Shown: positions 24,364-33,513, counted from the stretch's first letter. The stretch: DNA of 64,000 bases from Planococcus salinus (GCF_003719725.1 NZ_RIAX01000005.1:1-64000); one strand, 5' to 3'. Numbers and translations: made by a program. The notes: generated from the sequence alone by a model not told the origin.

Positions 24364-25113
24364 TTGTCCAAAGGAAGAGTCACGATTGTAGATATACCGA
24401 TTGACAATCTTTTCAAATCACAGTTGGTGAGTGCGGTGTACACAAGACTGGAAAAACAGCAGAAAAACACTTTTATCGTCACAGCCAACCCGGAGATCAT
24501 TATGGCAGCGAAAAGAAATGATTCTTATCAACAAGCCATTCTTCAGGCTGACTACATCATCCCGGATGGAACAGGCGTAATGCTAGCCTCAACTATACTG
24601 AGCCAGCCCCTGGCAGAGAAAATCGTTGGCTATGAACTTTTGCATACGTTCTTGTCCTATGCAGGCAAACAGCAAAAATCCGTCTATTTTTTTGGTTCGA
24701 AAAAAGGAGTTGCAGAACAAGCTGCGGCCAACGCGGAAACGCTTTACCCCGGGCTGGTCATTGCCGGAGTTAAGGACGGCTATTCGGGCATCGGGCAGGA
24801 AACTGTTGAAGAAATTGCGGCCTGTCAACCGGATTTCCTTTTCGTGGGGCTTGGCGTTCCGTTGCAGGAACTGTGGATTGCCCAACACAGACATCTTTTT
24901 CCTTGCTCAGTCTTAATGGGAGTTGGAGGCAGCTTTGACGTTCTTTCCGGCAAGACGAAACGGGCCCCCAAATTTTGGCTCGATTGGAATTTAGAGTGGC
25001 TATACCGCTTGATTACGCAACCGACACGAGGAGTGCGAATGATTCAATTGCCGATCTTTGTAGTGGAAGTTCACAAGCAAAAATGGAGAGAAAGAAGATA
25101 CCTTGCAAAATAG
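24364..25113 (+). CDS. tagA: WecG/TagA/CpsF glycosyltransferase: teichoic acid linkage-unit ManNAc transferase
   Basis: TagA adds N-acetylmannosamine from UDP-ManNAc to undecaprenyl-PP-GlcNAc, completing the disaccharide of the wall teichoic acid linkage unit on the cytosolic membrane face. The 249-residue protein has the GT26 signature: TANPEIIMAAKRNDSYQQAILQADYIIPDGTGV (about 40-72, with the catalytic-type Asp), FGSKKGVAEQAAANAE, FLFVGLGVPLQELWI and the C-terminal GGSFDVLSGKTKRAPKFW...EWLYRLITQP. I prefer the TTG at 24364 because GGAGGTG ends 6 bases before it; the GTG at 24355 is inside that site. It opens a cluster with the other teichoic acid genes. TagO, which makes the GlcNAc primer, is not in the window. 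A TATAGT -10 lies near 24291. Confidence 0.92.
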   Translation: MSKGRVTIVDIPIDNLFKSQLVSAVYTRLEKQQKNTFIVTANPEIIMAAKRNDSYQQAILQADYIIPDGTGVMLASTILSQPLAEKIVGYELLHTFLSYAGKQQKSVYFFGSKKGVAEQAAANAETLYPGLVIAGVKDGYSGIGQETVEEIAACQPDFLFVGLGVPLQELWIAQHRHLFPCSVLMGVGGSFDVLSGKTKRAPKFWLDWNLEWLYRLITQPTRGVRMIQLPIFVVEVHKQKWRERRYLAK

Positions 25114-25274
25114 AAAAGCTGTTATAACCTCTTCCGTACTGAAAAAATGATGGTGCACTTTTTCAACTTTCCTTCACTAACCTGTTTTATTCATCTGAAA
25201 ATTTCGTCTTTTATTTCGTCAAATGTAGTGTAATATATTCAGTAAAATCTGCACCACCAAAGGAGTGATGCTGA

Positions 25275-26804
25275 ATGTGGAGACTAGGCAGCAAAAAGTT
25301 TAACGAAGCAAAAGACATAAAATATAATAAAGACGGTTATTTTGTAAAAAATGAAAGTTCACTTCAGAAAAAAAGAAAAGTAACTGTTATAACTCCCGTA
25401 TACAATGCCTCTTCTTCTTTAGTAAAAACAATAGAATCCGTGATAGATCAGTCCCTCGGGTTTGAGCATATTGAATATATACTTGTGGACGATAAATCCA
25501 CAGATTCTTCAAGAGAAATACTTTGGGAATATGCTAAAACCCATAAAAATATTATCGCTGTTTTTTTAAAAAGCAATTCGGGGTCCCCTGCCGTTCCCAG
25601 AAACCTTGGAATCGAGCTCGCAACCTCTGATTATGTGACTTTTTTAGACGCTGATGACTGGCTTCACAAAGATGGCCTGGAGGCACTTTATGAATTGATC
25701 CTGGAAACGAATGACAATTACGTAGTAGGCAGAACGATGAAAGCAGCTACACAAGGCCTCAAAATTGTCGGCGAACATCAATCAGTCATGGAGAGGAGAA
25801 GTGTTTCTCCTTATAGCATTCCCCATATCTTTCAACATTTAGGGCCGACAGCCAGAATGATGAAAAAGAAACTCTTAATGGATAAACAGATACGTTTTCC
25901 TCACATGAAGTTTGCGGAAGATAAACAATTTTTCATTGATGTACTGACCAACTCTCCAACCATCTCAACTACGAAACAAGTCGTATATTATGCGAACCGA
26001 TTGGATGACAACGAAAGCTCGTTGACCACCAAAACCACTATCATGGAAAAAACAGATGCGAATATAGCAGTGATTAAATACGTTAAGAAAAAGAAGCTGC
26101 CGATGGAACATGAAAAAATGATTTTAAATCGTCTGTATGAATTCGATTGCATCACCAGGCTTTTTGACAGATATCACTTTCTGAAAAGCGAAGCCAAAGA
26201 AGATTATTTCGCTAAATTTCAGGAAGTACTCGAGACTTCCAACGATTTAGGTTACGAGATTTCCGACAACTTCTTTCATCCTATAAATAAAGTCATTTAC
26301 CAATTATTTAAACAAGGAGAATATAAGAAAATGGAAAACCTCATCAGATGGAATAAAAAAGAAAAGTTTAAGCAATATCTTGTCAAAGACAATCTGCCTT
26401 ACATGATCACTCCTTTTCCTGAAGAAGATTTGAAGCATATTCGCGTCACCATGCTGGCCGTCTATAAAAATGGTTATTTCGATGAAGAGACCTATAAACT
26501 TGAAGTCGATGTGTATGGAGAGGATGTCGACAAAGTCAGTGAACTGGTTTTCAGAAACCGAAAGGATGTCAATGAAGAATACCCATTCGAGTTTAAAGCT
26601 GACGGCAAAGGAAAAGAAAGTTTCACGGTCGATATCCATTCCTTAAACGAACTGCCTTCAGCAAGTTTCGAAGTATTTATCCGATACGATGTCTATAAAA
26701 AAATCAGCATTTTAAGGCCCGAGTTGATTCAGTTTGAAAAAAGGACTTTCAACTTTTATACAACCATCAATTCCAACCTGGGCCTCAAAATCACGGAACC
26801 CTAA
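25275..26804 (+). CDS. GT2 glycosyltransferase, TarS/TarP-like (wall teichoic acid decoration)
   Basis: A 509-residue protein with a GT-A domain at residues 35-260: VTVITPVYNASSSLVKTIESVIDQ, ILVDDKSTDSSREIL, NSGSPAVPRNLGIELATSDYVTFLDADDW with the metal-binding DADD at about 125-128, and PTARMMKKKLLMDKQIRFPHMKFAEDKQFF, where the AEDQ-like segment is shared with staphylococcal TarS/TarP. A helical linker and a C-terminal beta-rich domain (about 395-500) follow, again as in TarS. TarS attaches beta-GlcNAc to ribitol phosphate; here the cluster predicts a glycerol phosphate polymer, so the sugar and acceptor are open. No membrane helix is seen. The ATG at 25275 has AAAGGAG about 9 bases upstream. 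The gene lies between tagA and tagHG and shares a complex terminator at 26843-26910. Confidence 0.82.
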   Translation: MWRLGSKKFNEAKDIKYNKDGYFVKNESSLQKKRKVTVITPVYNASSSLVKTIESVIDQSLGFEHIEYILVDDKSTDSSREILWEYAKTHKNIIAVFLKSNSGSPAVPRNLGIELATSDYVTFLDADDWLHKDGLEALYELILETNDNYVVGRTMKAATQGLKIVGEHQSVMERRSVSPYSIPHIFQHLGPTARMMKKKLLMDKQIRFPHMKFAEDKQFFIDVLTNSPTISTTKQVVYYANRLDDNESSLTTKTTIMEKTDANIAVIKYVKKKKLPMEHEKMILNRLYEFDCITRLFDRYHFLKSEAKEDYFAKFQEVLETSNDLGYEISDNFFHPINKVIYQLFKQGEYKKMENLIRWNKKEKFKQYLVKDNLPYMITPFPEEDLKHIRVTMLAVYKNGYFDEETYKLEVDVYGEDVDKVSELVFRNRKDVNEEYPFEFKADGKGKESFTVDIHSLNELPSASFEVFIRYDVYKKISILRPELIQFEKRTFNFYTTINSNLGLKITEP

Positions 26805-26842
26805 AAGGTCTTTACTGCCCGTTCAGTGCGAAAAAAATTAGA

Positions 26843-26916
26843 AAAACCCGTTAGCAGTTCATTGAACTGATCCCTGTTGATCGGTTCATCTTATACTGTT
26901 GACGGGTTTTCATCTT
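26843..26916. terminator. Long nested hairpin between the GT2 and tagH genes
   Basis: The outer arms AAAACCCGTTAGCAGT (26843-26858) and ACTGTTGACGGGTTTT (26895-26910) pair with two mismatches. An inner stem TGAACTGATC/GATCGGTTCA (26863-26888) has one. T-tracts lie on both sides, so it probably ends both converging transcripts. The right arm overlaps the last codons of tagH. Confidence 0.75.
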
Positions 26917-27709
26917 TTTTCAGTGAATGGCTTTTCAAAGCCTCAGTACGGTAAGTTTGCTTTTCTTCTTTGTTCATATTCTGATATTTTTTCAAAAATT
27001 CCTCATAATGTTCCAGCACTTCCTGGGCGTCGCCGAATTCCTTTACAATACCAAATTCCAGCCAAACGATTTTTTCGCAAAACTTTTTCATCTGCCCGAT
27101 CGAATGGCTGACAAAAAACATCGTTTTCCCTTTTTGTGTAAATTCCATCATTTTTGCAAAGCTTTTCTCGGCAAACGACTTATCCCCCACTGACAAAGCT
27201 TCATCGATGATCAGTACATCAGGATCCACCCGAATCGATATTGAAAACCCGAGTCGGGACTTCATACCACTGGAATACGTTTTAACTGGCTGATCGATGA
27301 ACTTTTCAATCTCAGCAAATTCAATGATTTCCTGTTCCATTTCTACGATTTCTCTTTTGGAGAAGCCCAGCATCAGAAGTTTCAGTTCAATATTTTCTCT
27401 TCCTGATAATTGATTGTCAAGCCCAGCGTTCACGGCGATCAACGCAACATTTCCCGTACTCTTTACGTACCCTGAAGTCGGCGGGATAACTCCGGCAATG
27501 ATGTTGGCAAGTGTTGATTTTCCTGAACCGTTAATGCCGACAAATCCGATGATTGACCCTTCCTCCACGTCAAATGAGACATTTTGCAAAGCAAAGAAGT
27601 CTTCGCCGAATTCTTTATAGGGAACCATCAGATCAAGAATCCGTTCCGATTTTTTCTGATAAAGCTTATACTTCTTTGAAACATTTCGCACTTCGACTGT
27701 TGCTGACAT
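26891..27709 (-). CDS. tagH: Teichoic acid export ABC transporter, ATP-binding subunit
   Basis: The ATPase of the TagGH exporter, which flips undecaprenyl-PP-linked wall teichoic acid across the membrane. About 272 residues: Walker A GINGSGKST (about 60-68), a Q-loop region, the TagH/Wzt-type segment GLDNQLSGRENIELKLLMLG, the signature YSSGMKSRLGF, Walker B VLIIDEALSVGD and the switch His in FVSHS. It is short like staphylococcal TarH (about 264) and lacks the long C-terminal extension of Bacillus subtilis TagH. The C-terminus is lysine/glutamate rich. I prefer the ATG at 27709 to the TTG at 27715; the ribosome site is weak (GGATGTGATT), suggesting coupling to tagG, whose stop is 18 bases upstream. 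Confidence 0.93.
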   Translation of the reverse strand: MSATVEVRNVSKKYKLYQKKSERILDLMVPYKEFGEDFFALQNVSFDVEEGSIIGFVGINGSGKSTLANIIAGVIPPTSGYVKSTGNVALIAVNAGLDNQLSGRENIELKLLMLGFSKREIVEMEQEIIEFAEIEKFIDQPVKTYSSGMKSRLGFSISIRVDPDVLIIDEALSVGDKSFAEKSFAKMMEFTQKGKTMFFVSHSIGQMKKFCEKIVWLEFGIVKEFGDAQEVLEHYEEFLKKYQNMNKEEKQTYRTEALKSHSLKKDENPSTV

Positions 27710-27727
27710 GCTCAATCACATCCAATG

Positions 27728-28534
27728 TTAGATAAAATCAATAAATTGTTTCCTGAACTTAACATGCAGATATGATCCGATCAGGAAAGCAAGTGCAGTG
27801 ACGGCGACAAAATAGAAAGCATGAACAGGATGTTCGATAAAGTACCAGCCTTGCCCCAGTAAGGAAGCACGATAACCCTCGATGATAAAATAAAACGGGT
27901 TCAGCTTCAGGAAAGTGTGCCATGATTCCGGCAGCAAAGTCGGCGGCCATAAAATAGGCGATAAGTACAGCAGCATCCGCATGAGGGACTGCAGTAACAT
28001 TTGAACATCACGGACAATAGTGGTTAAAGTCGATGTGATCAATGACAAACTGAATAGAAAAACCAGCAACCCGGCAGTATATAAAGGTAATTGCACATAG
28101 TAAATGGAAACCGGAAACCCAAAAAACTGCAGTAAAATGGCACCCAGACCTATAATGACGAGATGAGGATAAAATTGCGCAAAAATAACATAGGCGGGAA
28201 TCGCACTCATCGGAAAGTTCATTTTCGACAGCATCTTGATTTTGGTGTAAATCGATTTCGAAGATTTCATCACGCTTTGGTTGATAAAAAACCAAACCAA
28301 AATCCCGCCGAACAACCAAGGGAAATAATCAATGCTGCCGACCGGTTCCCGCTGCCGGATTCCAAATCCGAAAACGAACCAGTAAATAGTAATTTGAATG
28401 GCCGGATTAATAATTTCCCAAGCCATTCCCAAATAATTGCCGCTCGTCAAACTTCTCAGTTCATACAAAGACAATCTTCTGACGAGATAGAAATAATTAA
28501 TTTGTTCTTTTAAAATCGTTATGGCTGATTTCAT
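27728..28534 (-). CDS. tagG: Teichoic acid export ABC transporter, permease subunit
   Basis: The membrane half of the teichoic acid exporter, an ABC-2 type permease of 268 residues with six membrane segments. The N-terminal amphipathic part LVRRLSLYELRSLTSGNYLGMAWEIINPAIQI is characteristic of TagG/Wzm-type polysaccharide exporters, as is the final LKLNPFYFIIEGYRASLLGQGW loop. The length matches TagG/TarG (about 270-275). The gene lies between tagF (17-base gap) and tagH (18-base gap) on the minus strand, so tagF-tagG-tagH is one transcript. Confidence 0.93.
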   Translation of the reverse strand: MKSAITILKEQINYFYLVRRLSLYELRSLTSGNYLGMAWEIINPAIQITIYWFVFGFGIRQREPVGSIDYFPWLFGGILVWFFINQSVMKSSKSIYTKIKMLSKMNFPMSAIPAYVIFAQFYPHLVIIGLGAILLQFFGFPVSIYYVQLPLYTAGLLVFLFSLSLITSTLTTIVRDVQMLLQSLMRMLLYLSPILWPPTLLPESWHTFLKLNPFYFIIEGYRASLLGQGWYFIEHPVHAFYFVAVTALAFLIGSYLHVKFRKQFIDFI

Positions 28535-28551
28535 CCAGATTTAGCACCTAC

Positions 28552-30978
28552 TCACTTTTTGTCAGGCTCCTGCAGGAAAGCCTGTACCACACGTTCAGCG
28601 GCATGGCCGTCTTCCAAAGAGGAATACTTGTTCCGGAACGCTTCGAATAACGGATCTGTATGAACATCTCCCATTGCCATGTCACGGATCGCCTGGAACA
28701 GTTCATCTTCCGTCTGAACAATCGGCCCTGGTGCCTCTTCTTCAATATTAATATAAAATCCTCTTAACTGATCCCGGTATTTTTCCAAATCGTACATAAA
28801 GAAAATAATCGGCCGATATAAAATCGCATAATCAAAAAATACAGAAGAATAATCCGTGATCAGTAAGTCGGAAATCAAATACAAATCCCGTATATCCGGA
28901 TAACCGGATAAATCGATGACGTATCCTTCATGAGCGGAAAAATCAAAGTTTTCCGCTACCAAATAATGCATCCTTGTCAACAGAATCCAGTCGGAACCGA
29001 ACTCCCTTTTCCACTTTTCCAGATCAAACTGAAAGTCAAACCTGTATTTCCCTTTTTGGTAAAATTCGTTATCGCGCCAGGTCGGTGCATACAACATCAA
29101 CTTTTTATCAGCAGGCAGGCCCAGTTTCTGTTTAATTTCCTGGATGCCATCCATAGAATAATTGGATAAAATATCGTTTCTTGGATAGCCCGATTCAATG
29201 ACATGGCCTTTAAAATGAAATGCTCTTTTGAATATTTCAGTCGAATAAGGATTTGGCGATATGAGATAATCCCATTTTTTTGATTCGTTCACGATGCTTC
29301 TCTGATAAGTGTCTGTTTTCGTACCCGGCATTTGTACTTCTGCAATATCCAGCCCGAGTCGCTTTAATGGAGTGCCATGCCAGGTCTGCACATAAATGGT
29401 GCCTTTCGGTTTTGGCATCCACACCGGCAGCCGGACATTGTTGATCCAATAATGCGCGCGGGGATAATTCAGAAACCATTTCCATGTAAAACGTACAATA
29501 TAAGGTACTTGAAAACGGTCAAACAGGTGGGTTGCTGATTTGTCTATACTCCAAATCAGCTGATATCCCTCTATGTTCTTCTCCATATATTCATAAAGGG
29601 CGCGCGGATTGTCACTGTACTGCTTGGCATGAAAACTTTCAAACATGACCAGCTTTCTTTTTTTCGGCAATTTCCCCATCAACTTGAAGACCATACGAAA
29701 AATCCTCGGCACGTATTTGCTGTTCTTCAGATTGTTCACTGCCAAACGATTTCTATTGCGCCACGTAAATTCCTGTGTGGCCGGAACTGCCGCAGCAGCA
29801 AGATGACCTTCTGCGCTGGTTTTTATAACCACAGCCCGTTCTCCGTGAATCTTAAAATCCACCGTTATGGACGGAAGAGGTTTCCGCTTCAATTTCAGCG
29901 GATGCAATACCAGTTCATTGGTTCCGACAAACAACTGCTGCTCCCCTGCTTTTTCGGAAAAAGTGGACAGGGGCACTTTAAAAAACCCATACCGCCTCAG
30001 CAAACGCATCCTGGACAACCTGATAAACTTCGCCACAGGCTGCTCCTGATTGCCCAAGTAAAGCCAATCATAAGCTTCGCTTGCCTTATAAGCATAATGG
30101 GTGTAACGTCCGAGCAAATAAAGATTGTTGCCGAGCAGCCGCAATTTCATATTCGGCTGAAATCCTGAAACTCTAATTGGATTTCCGCGGCTGAGAAATA
30201 CACCATTCAATTTGTTATGCAGGTAATACGTGACACCATTTATCTTTATTGTTCCCAGCAAATGCCGGTCCCGATAGCTTTCCAGTTGATAGATGGTAAA
30301 TACCCTTCTTCCCTTAACAGGAATCCTTCGAAAATCAACGATGGAGCTGACCGAACCAGATGTGACTTCCAGCTCGCCTGGGCCTGCCAGCCCGTAATCC
30401 AGCTGTGCACCTTTCCACTCCACAGAAAACTCCATATTTTTTGCCTTAATTTCTCTTCTGAACAAGTCATAGACGAGAAATACATAATAAGAAGCGTAAT
30501 GGATTTTGGCTAATGTTAAAAACCGGTATTCAACAGTCGAAAGCCCGAGGTCTACAGGGAACAGGTAAGTCAATCGTTGACGGGATGCAAAATCATGGAT
30601 GGCGAACAAAAAAACATCCTCCTGATCATAAACGGAAAAACCCGTCTCACTTGTTTGTACACACCTCACTGCATCCGAAAAATATTCAAACTGCAAAGGG
30701 AAAGCTGCCTCCGTCATTTCGAAATGAGGATTCGGCTTCTGACTTTGACGCGTAATGTATATTCTTTCATCTTTGAGATAAACTACCGTCACTTCTGTTT
30801 CTGTCTCTTCCTTCAAAAGGACTTGATCGGCCGCTTCAAATCGGCCGAGAAAAAAAGGGATGCCCGGTGTTACTAGTTGAAGGTCCACATAATATTTTCC
30901 CTCGCTTTCCTGTATAAAGAATTCAAAGCGGTTGGACTTTTGATTGAGCAGATGAACCTGTTCATTGTATATCTGCAT
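28552..30978 (-). CDS. tagF: Poly(glycerol phosphate) polymerase TagF
   Basis: Transfers glycerol phosphate units from CDP-glycerol to build the wall teichoic acid chain at the cytosolic membrane face. The 808-residue protein has an N-terminal beta-rich region of about 400 residues not shared with the primase, then the CDP-glycerol glycerophosphotransferase domain: FESFHAKQYSDNPRALYEYM, VQTWHGTPLKRLG with the catalytic-type His, SPNPYSTEIFKRAF, YPRNDIL, LMYAPTWRDN, LLTRMHYL and LLITDYSSVFFDYAIL. It is slightly longer than Bacillus subtilis TagF (746). AAGGGG lies 5 bases before the ATG at 30978. It heads the tagFGH operon and diverges from tagDB. Its large N-terminal domain could bind membrane or set polymer length, which is speculation. 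Confidence 0.93.
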   Translation of the reverse strand: MQIYNEQVHLLNQKSNRFEFFIQESEGKYYVDLQLVTPGIPFFLGRFEAADQVLLKEETETEVTVVYLKDERIYITRQSQKPNPHFEMTEAAFPLQFEYFSDAVRCVQTSETGFSVYDQEDVFLFAIHDFASRQRLTYLFPVDLGLSTVEYRFLTLAKIHYASYYVFLVYDLFRREIKAKNMEFSVEWKGAQLDYGLAGPGELEVTSGSVSSIVDFRRIPVKGRRVFTIYQLESYRDRHLLGTIKINGVTYYLHNKLNGVFLSRGNPIRVSGFQPNMKLRLLGNNLYLLGRYTHYAYKASEAYDWLYLGNQEQPVAKFIRLSRMRLLRRYGFFKVPLSTFSEKAGEQQLFVGTNELVLHPLKLKRKPLPSITVDFKIHGERAVVIKTSAEGHLAAAAVPATQEFTWRNRNRLAVNNLKNSKYVPRIFRMVFKLMGKLPKKRKLVMFESFHAKQYSDNPRALYEYMEKNIEGYQLIWSIDKSATHLFDRFQVPYIVRFTWKWFLNYPRAHYWINNVRLPVWMPKPKGTIYVQTWHGTPLKRLGLDIAEVQMPGTKTDTYQRSIVNESKKWDYLISPNPYSTEIFKRAFHFKGHVIESGYPRNDILSNYSMDGIQEIKQKLGLPADKKLMLYAPTWRDNEFYQKGKYRFDFQFDLEKWKREFGSDWILLTRMHYLVAENFDFSAHEGYVIDLSGYPDIRDLYLISDLLITDYSSVFFDYAILYRPIIFFMYDLEKYRDQLRGFYINIEEEAPGPIVQTEDELFQAIRDMAMGDVHTDPLFEAFRNKYSSLEDGHAAERVVQAFLQEPDKK

Positions 30979-31048
30979 ACAAACCCCTTCTCTGCAATGG
31001 AATCGCCGAATTTACAATGTTGTCATAATATTCACAAAACATTTTCAA

Positions 31049-31076
31049 TTGTTATAGAAAAATGATAACATATAAC
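31049..31076 (+). promoter_or_regulatory. Putative promoter of tagD-tagB
   Basis: TTGTTA (31049-31054), 16-bp spacer, TATAAC (31071-31076), about 55 bases before the tagD start. It lies in the AT-rich 153-bp divergent region between tagF and tagD. Confidence 0.45.
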
Positions 31077-31131
31077 ACATAGGTTAATCACTTGCAATAT
31101 GATAAAAAATACATTTCTGGAGTGAGATGTG

Positions 31132-31524
31132 ATGAGAAAAGTAATCACTTATGGGACTTTCGATTTGATACATCACGGCCATATAAATATTTTAAGAAGA
31201 GCCAAAGAATGCGGGGATTATTTGATCGTTGGATTGTCCACTGATCACTTTAATGCCCAAAAAGGCAAAAAAGCTTATTATACTTACGCTGAACGAAAAC
31301 TGATTCTTGAATCGATTAAATACGTCGATGAAGTGATACCTGAACGCCATTGGAACCAGAAAATTGAAGACATCAGCATTTACCAGGTCGACTGCTTCGT
31401 CATGGGATCAGACTGGGAAGGGAAATTCGACGAACTGAAACCTTTTTGCCAAGTGATTTACTTGCCGCGGACGGAAGGCATCTCAACCACTAAAATCAAA
31501 GCTGATCTCTTGAGCCAGAAATGA
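31132..31524 (+). CDS. tagD: Glycerol-3-phosphate cytidylyltransferase
   Basis: Makes CDP-glycerol from CTP and sn-glycerol 3-phosphate, the donor for TagB and TagF. The 130-residue protein has the complete cytidylyltransferase signature: GTFDLIHHGHINILRRAK (HHGH at 14-17), the YYTYAERKLILESI segment, DWEGKFDEL, and RTEGISTTKIK near the C-terminus (about 113-123). The ATG at 31132 has GGAG 9 bases upstream; a GTG immediately before it is possible. Its stop overlaps the start of tagB by 4 bases (ATGA), giving translational coupling. Confidence 0.96.
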   Translation: MRKVITYGTFDLIHHGHINILRRAKECGDYLIVGLSTDHFNAQKGKKAYYTYAERKLILESIKYVDEVIPERHWNQKIEDISIYQVDCFVMGSDWEGKFDELKPFCQVIYLPRTEGISTTKIKADLLSQK

Positions 31525-32690
31525 TTAAAGAAGCACTTATTGCCGGTTACTTGGCCTTAGTGAAAGGAGCCGCTTCCTTTTTCAACTTATTTCCGCTGCA
31601 AAATAAAACTGTCTTTCTGTCATCTTTCGGCAATAACGCTTATTATGTCGCTGCAGAATTGGCCACGTCGAGCAAACAACCGCTCATTTTTTTAAACAAA
31701 ACAAAGTGCACGATCGATTTTTCCACTATTCCGGCCAACAACAAAAAAATCCTGAAGTTTGAGACGGCGAATATAGTCCATTTAGTTTGTTCCCTGTATC
31801 ATCTGGCAACTGCCAAGTATATTTTTATCGACAATTACGTCGGAATACTTTCAGTCATGAATTTCCGGAAATCTGTAAGATGTGTCCAGTTATGGCATGC
31901 CACCGGGGCCATCAAACGCTTCGGATGGTGTGAACCTGCCACAAAAAAGCGCAGCTGCCTCGCCCAAAAAAGGTTTCAGCAAGTTTATGACCGGTTTCAT
32001 TTCATTCCGGTGAGCAGCCGTCAGATGGCACAGATATTCGCCGAATCATTCCATTTGGATGACAGCCGGTTCTTGTATACCGGTGTTCCCCAGACAGACT
32101 TTTATTTTGATGACGTTGCCAAAGCCCGCGGCCTGAGCTGTGTCAGAAAAGCCTATCCTTCCATTGTTGGAAAACGGGTGGTCCTGTATGCACCGACGTA
32201 CCGAAAAGAACTATTGCCAACAGTCAATACGAGCGAATGGATAGAAAAAATCCTGGCTGGGCTGGACGACCATCATATTCTGCTTCTCAGACTGCACCCT
32301 TCGGCAAAAGAATCCATAAATTTAGAAAGTGACCCTCGCTTGCTGGTGGTCAGTGACTACCCTTCCGTCAATGAATTATTGATAGCCACTGATGTCCTGG
32401 TAAGCGATTATTCTTCCATTTCCTTTGATTTCTCGTTGCTCCGCAAGAAGATGATTTTTTTCACTTATGACTATAAGGACTACAAGCATCAGCAAGGCCT
32501 GTGGGCCACCAATGATCTGTATTTTCCAGGCCCAATTGTCACCACGACAAGCGGGTTGATCCGGCACCTCAACGACACTTCAATCGATTTTGACAAAATC
32601 GACCGCTTCCGGGAACACTGGAATACCTATTCGACAGGACAAGCCTGCAAAAATCTCATTTCCTCCATTTATGATCAACAGGACTTGTGA
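31521..32690 (+). CDS. tagB: CDP-glycerol glycerophosphotransferase, teichoic acid primase TagB
   Basis: Adds the first glycerol phosphate to the ManNAc-GlcNAc-PP-undecaprenol linkage unit. The 389-residue protein is a single glycerophosphotransferase domain, far shorter than TagF, which supports the primase role. Visible motifs: QLWHATGAIKRFGW (active-site His), FIPVSSRQMAQIFAESF, YTGVPQTDFYFD, VLYAPTYRKE, LLRLHPSAKE, and VLVSDYSSISFDFSLL. The N-terminal helix of about 20 residues is probably a peripheral membrane anchor. Start overlaps tagD. A terminator at 32811-32852 ends the pair. Against TarF/TarL alternatives: no ribitol genes (tarI, tarJ) are near. Confidence 0.9.
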   Translation: MIKEALIAGYLALVKGAASFFNLFPLQNKTVFLSSFGNNAYYVAAELATSSKQPLIFLNKTKCTIDFSTIPANNKKILKFETANIVHLVCSLYHLATAKYIFIDNYVGILSVMNFRKSVRCVQLWHATGAIKRFGWCEPATKKRSCLAQKRFQQVYDRFHFIPVSSRQMAQIFAESFHLDDSRFLYTGVPQTDFYFDDVAKARGLSCVRKAYPSIVGKRVVLYAPTYRKELLPTVNTSEWIEKILAGLDDHHILLLRLHPSAKESINLESDPRLLVVSDYPSVNELLIATDVLVSDYSSISFDFSLLRKKMIFFTYDYKDYKHQQGLWATNDLYFPGPIVTTTSGLIRHLNDTSIDFDKIDRFREHWNTYSTGQACKNLISSIYDQQDL

Positions 32691-32810
32691 TTTTCCTGAA
32701 TATAAAGGAGACTCCTCACATACCAGGAGTTGATGACTAATTGGACGGGCATCCAGTTTCTATTTATGACCCGAAAAGCAATTTGAAAACCAATGCAGAT
32801 CCTGCTGCAT

Positions 32811-32852
32811 AAAAAGCCGCCTTCCTGTCAATTTACAAGAGGCGGCTTTTTT
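32811..32852. terminator. Bidirectional terminator, tagB / hypothetical gene
   Basis: A 12-bp stem AAAAAGCCGCCT/AGGCGGCTTTTT with a 17-nt loop and T-tracts on both strands. Confidence 0.88.
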
Positions 32853-32864
32853 CTGTCCTATAGC

Positions 32865-33395
32865 TCAAATATGTCTGTACATGGCAGGTTCGTCCATATT
32901 TTTTCTCAAACGATGAAATCCATTTTTCCGATAATACGCTTGGAGGTTTTTATTGGTAGCTTCTTTGTTCGGCACTTCACTTTGCACATAATTCGGAAGC
33001 ACCACCAAAATTTCCACGTTCAACAGCTTGAGTTCTTCAATAATCTTTTTCCTGAATAAGTCCTCAAGACCTTTTTCTTCCCATTCCTTACTCACTGCTT
33101 TCAAGGAATCACTGATGGCAATCAGCCCGAAAACTTCTTCAATCCCCTGGACGTATTTCAAATCTTCACATACCGCACTCATTTTTCCCGATATTTCTTC
33201 TGCGTATGCACTGATTGCATCCAAGGAGCTGATTTGTGGGTTAAACAAACAAAAAGTAGCGCTCGCCACTTCCGTAGAAACAGCTTCCGGACTTCCGGTT
33301 TCCATCAGTGAACAAACAGCATGGCAATAAAATAGATCCGTACCGTTTTTAAGCCCGAGTTGATAAGTTACAATCATATCGTCTTCAGTCATCAT
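32865..33395 (-). CDS. Hypothetical protein with a GNAT-like C-terminus
   Basis: A 176-residue cytosolic protein I do not recognise with confidence. The last 30 residues, NKEATNKNLQAYYRKNGFHRLRKNMDEPAMYRHI, look like the terminal helix-strand of GNAT acetyltransferases (YYRKNGFxxL), but the acetyl-CoA loop (Q/RxxGxG/A) is not visible. The middle is helical and acidic. AGGAGGA lies 6 bases before the ATG at 33395, and a second ATG follows at once. It stands alone, with a terminator shared with tagB and no evident regulatory site. Confidence 0.72.
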   Translation of the reverse strand: MMTEDDMIVTYQLGLKNGTDLFYCHAVCSLMETGSPEAVSTEVASATFCLFNPQISSLDAISAYAEEISGKMSAVCEDLKYVQGIEEVFGLIAISDSLKAVSKEWEEKGLEDLFRKKIIEELKLLNVEILVVLPNYVQSEVPNKEATNKNLQAYYRKNGFHRLRKNMDEPAMYRHI

Positions 33396-33513
33396 CCGGT
33401 TTCCTCCTCTTATCTTCCATACTGGTGTTAGCTGTGACTCCTATTAATAACTATTCCAGAAAGATTATCAAAAATCCTGCAATTTTTGCTTAGAATAAAT
33501 GAATTTCAGGCCC

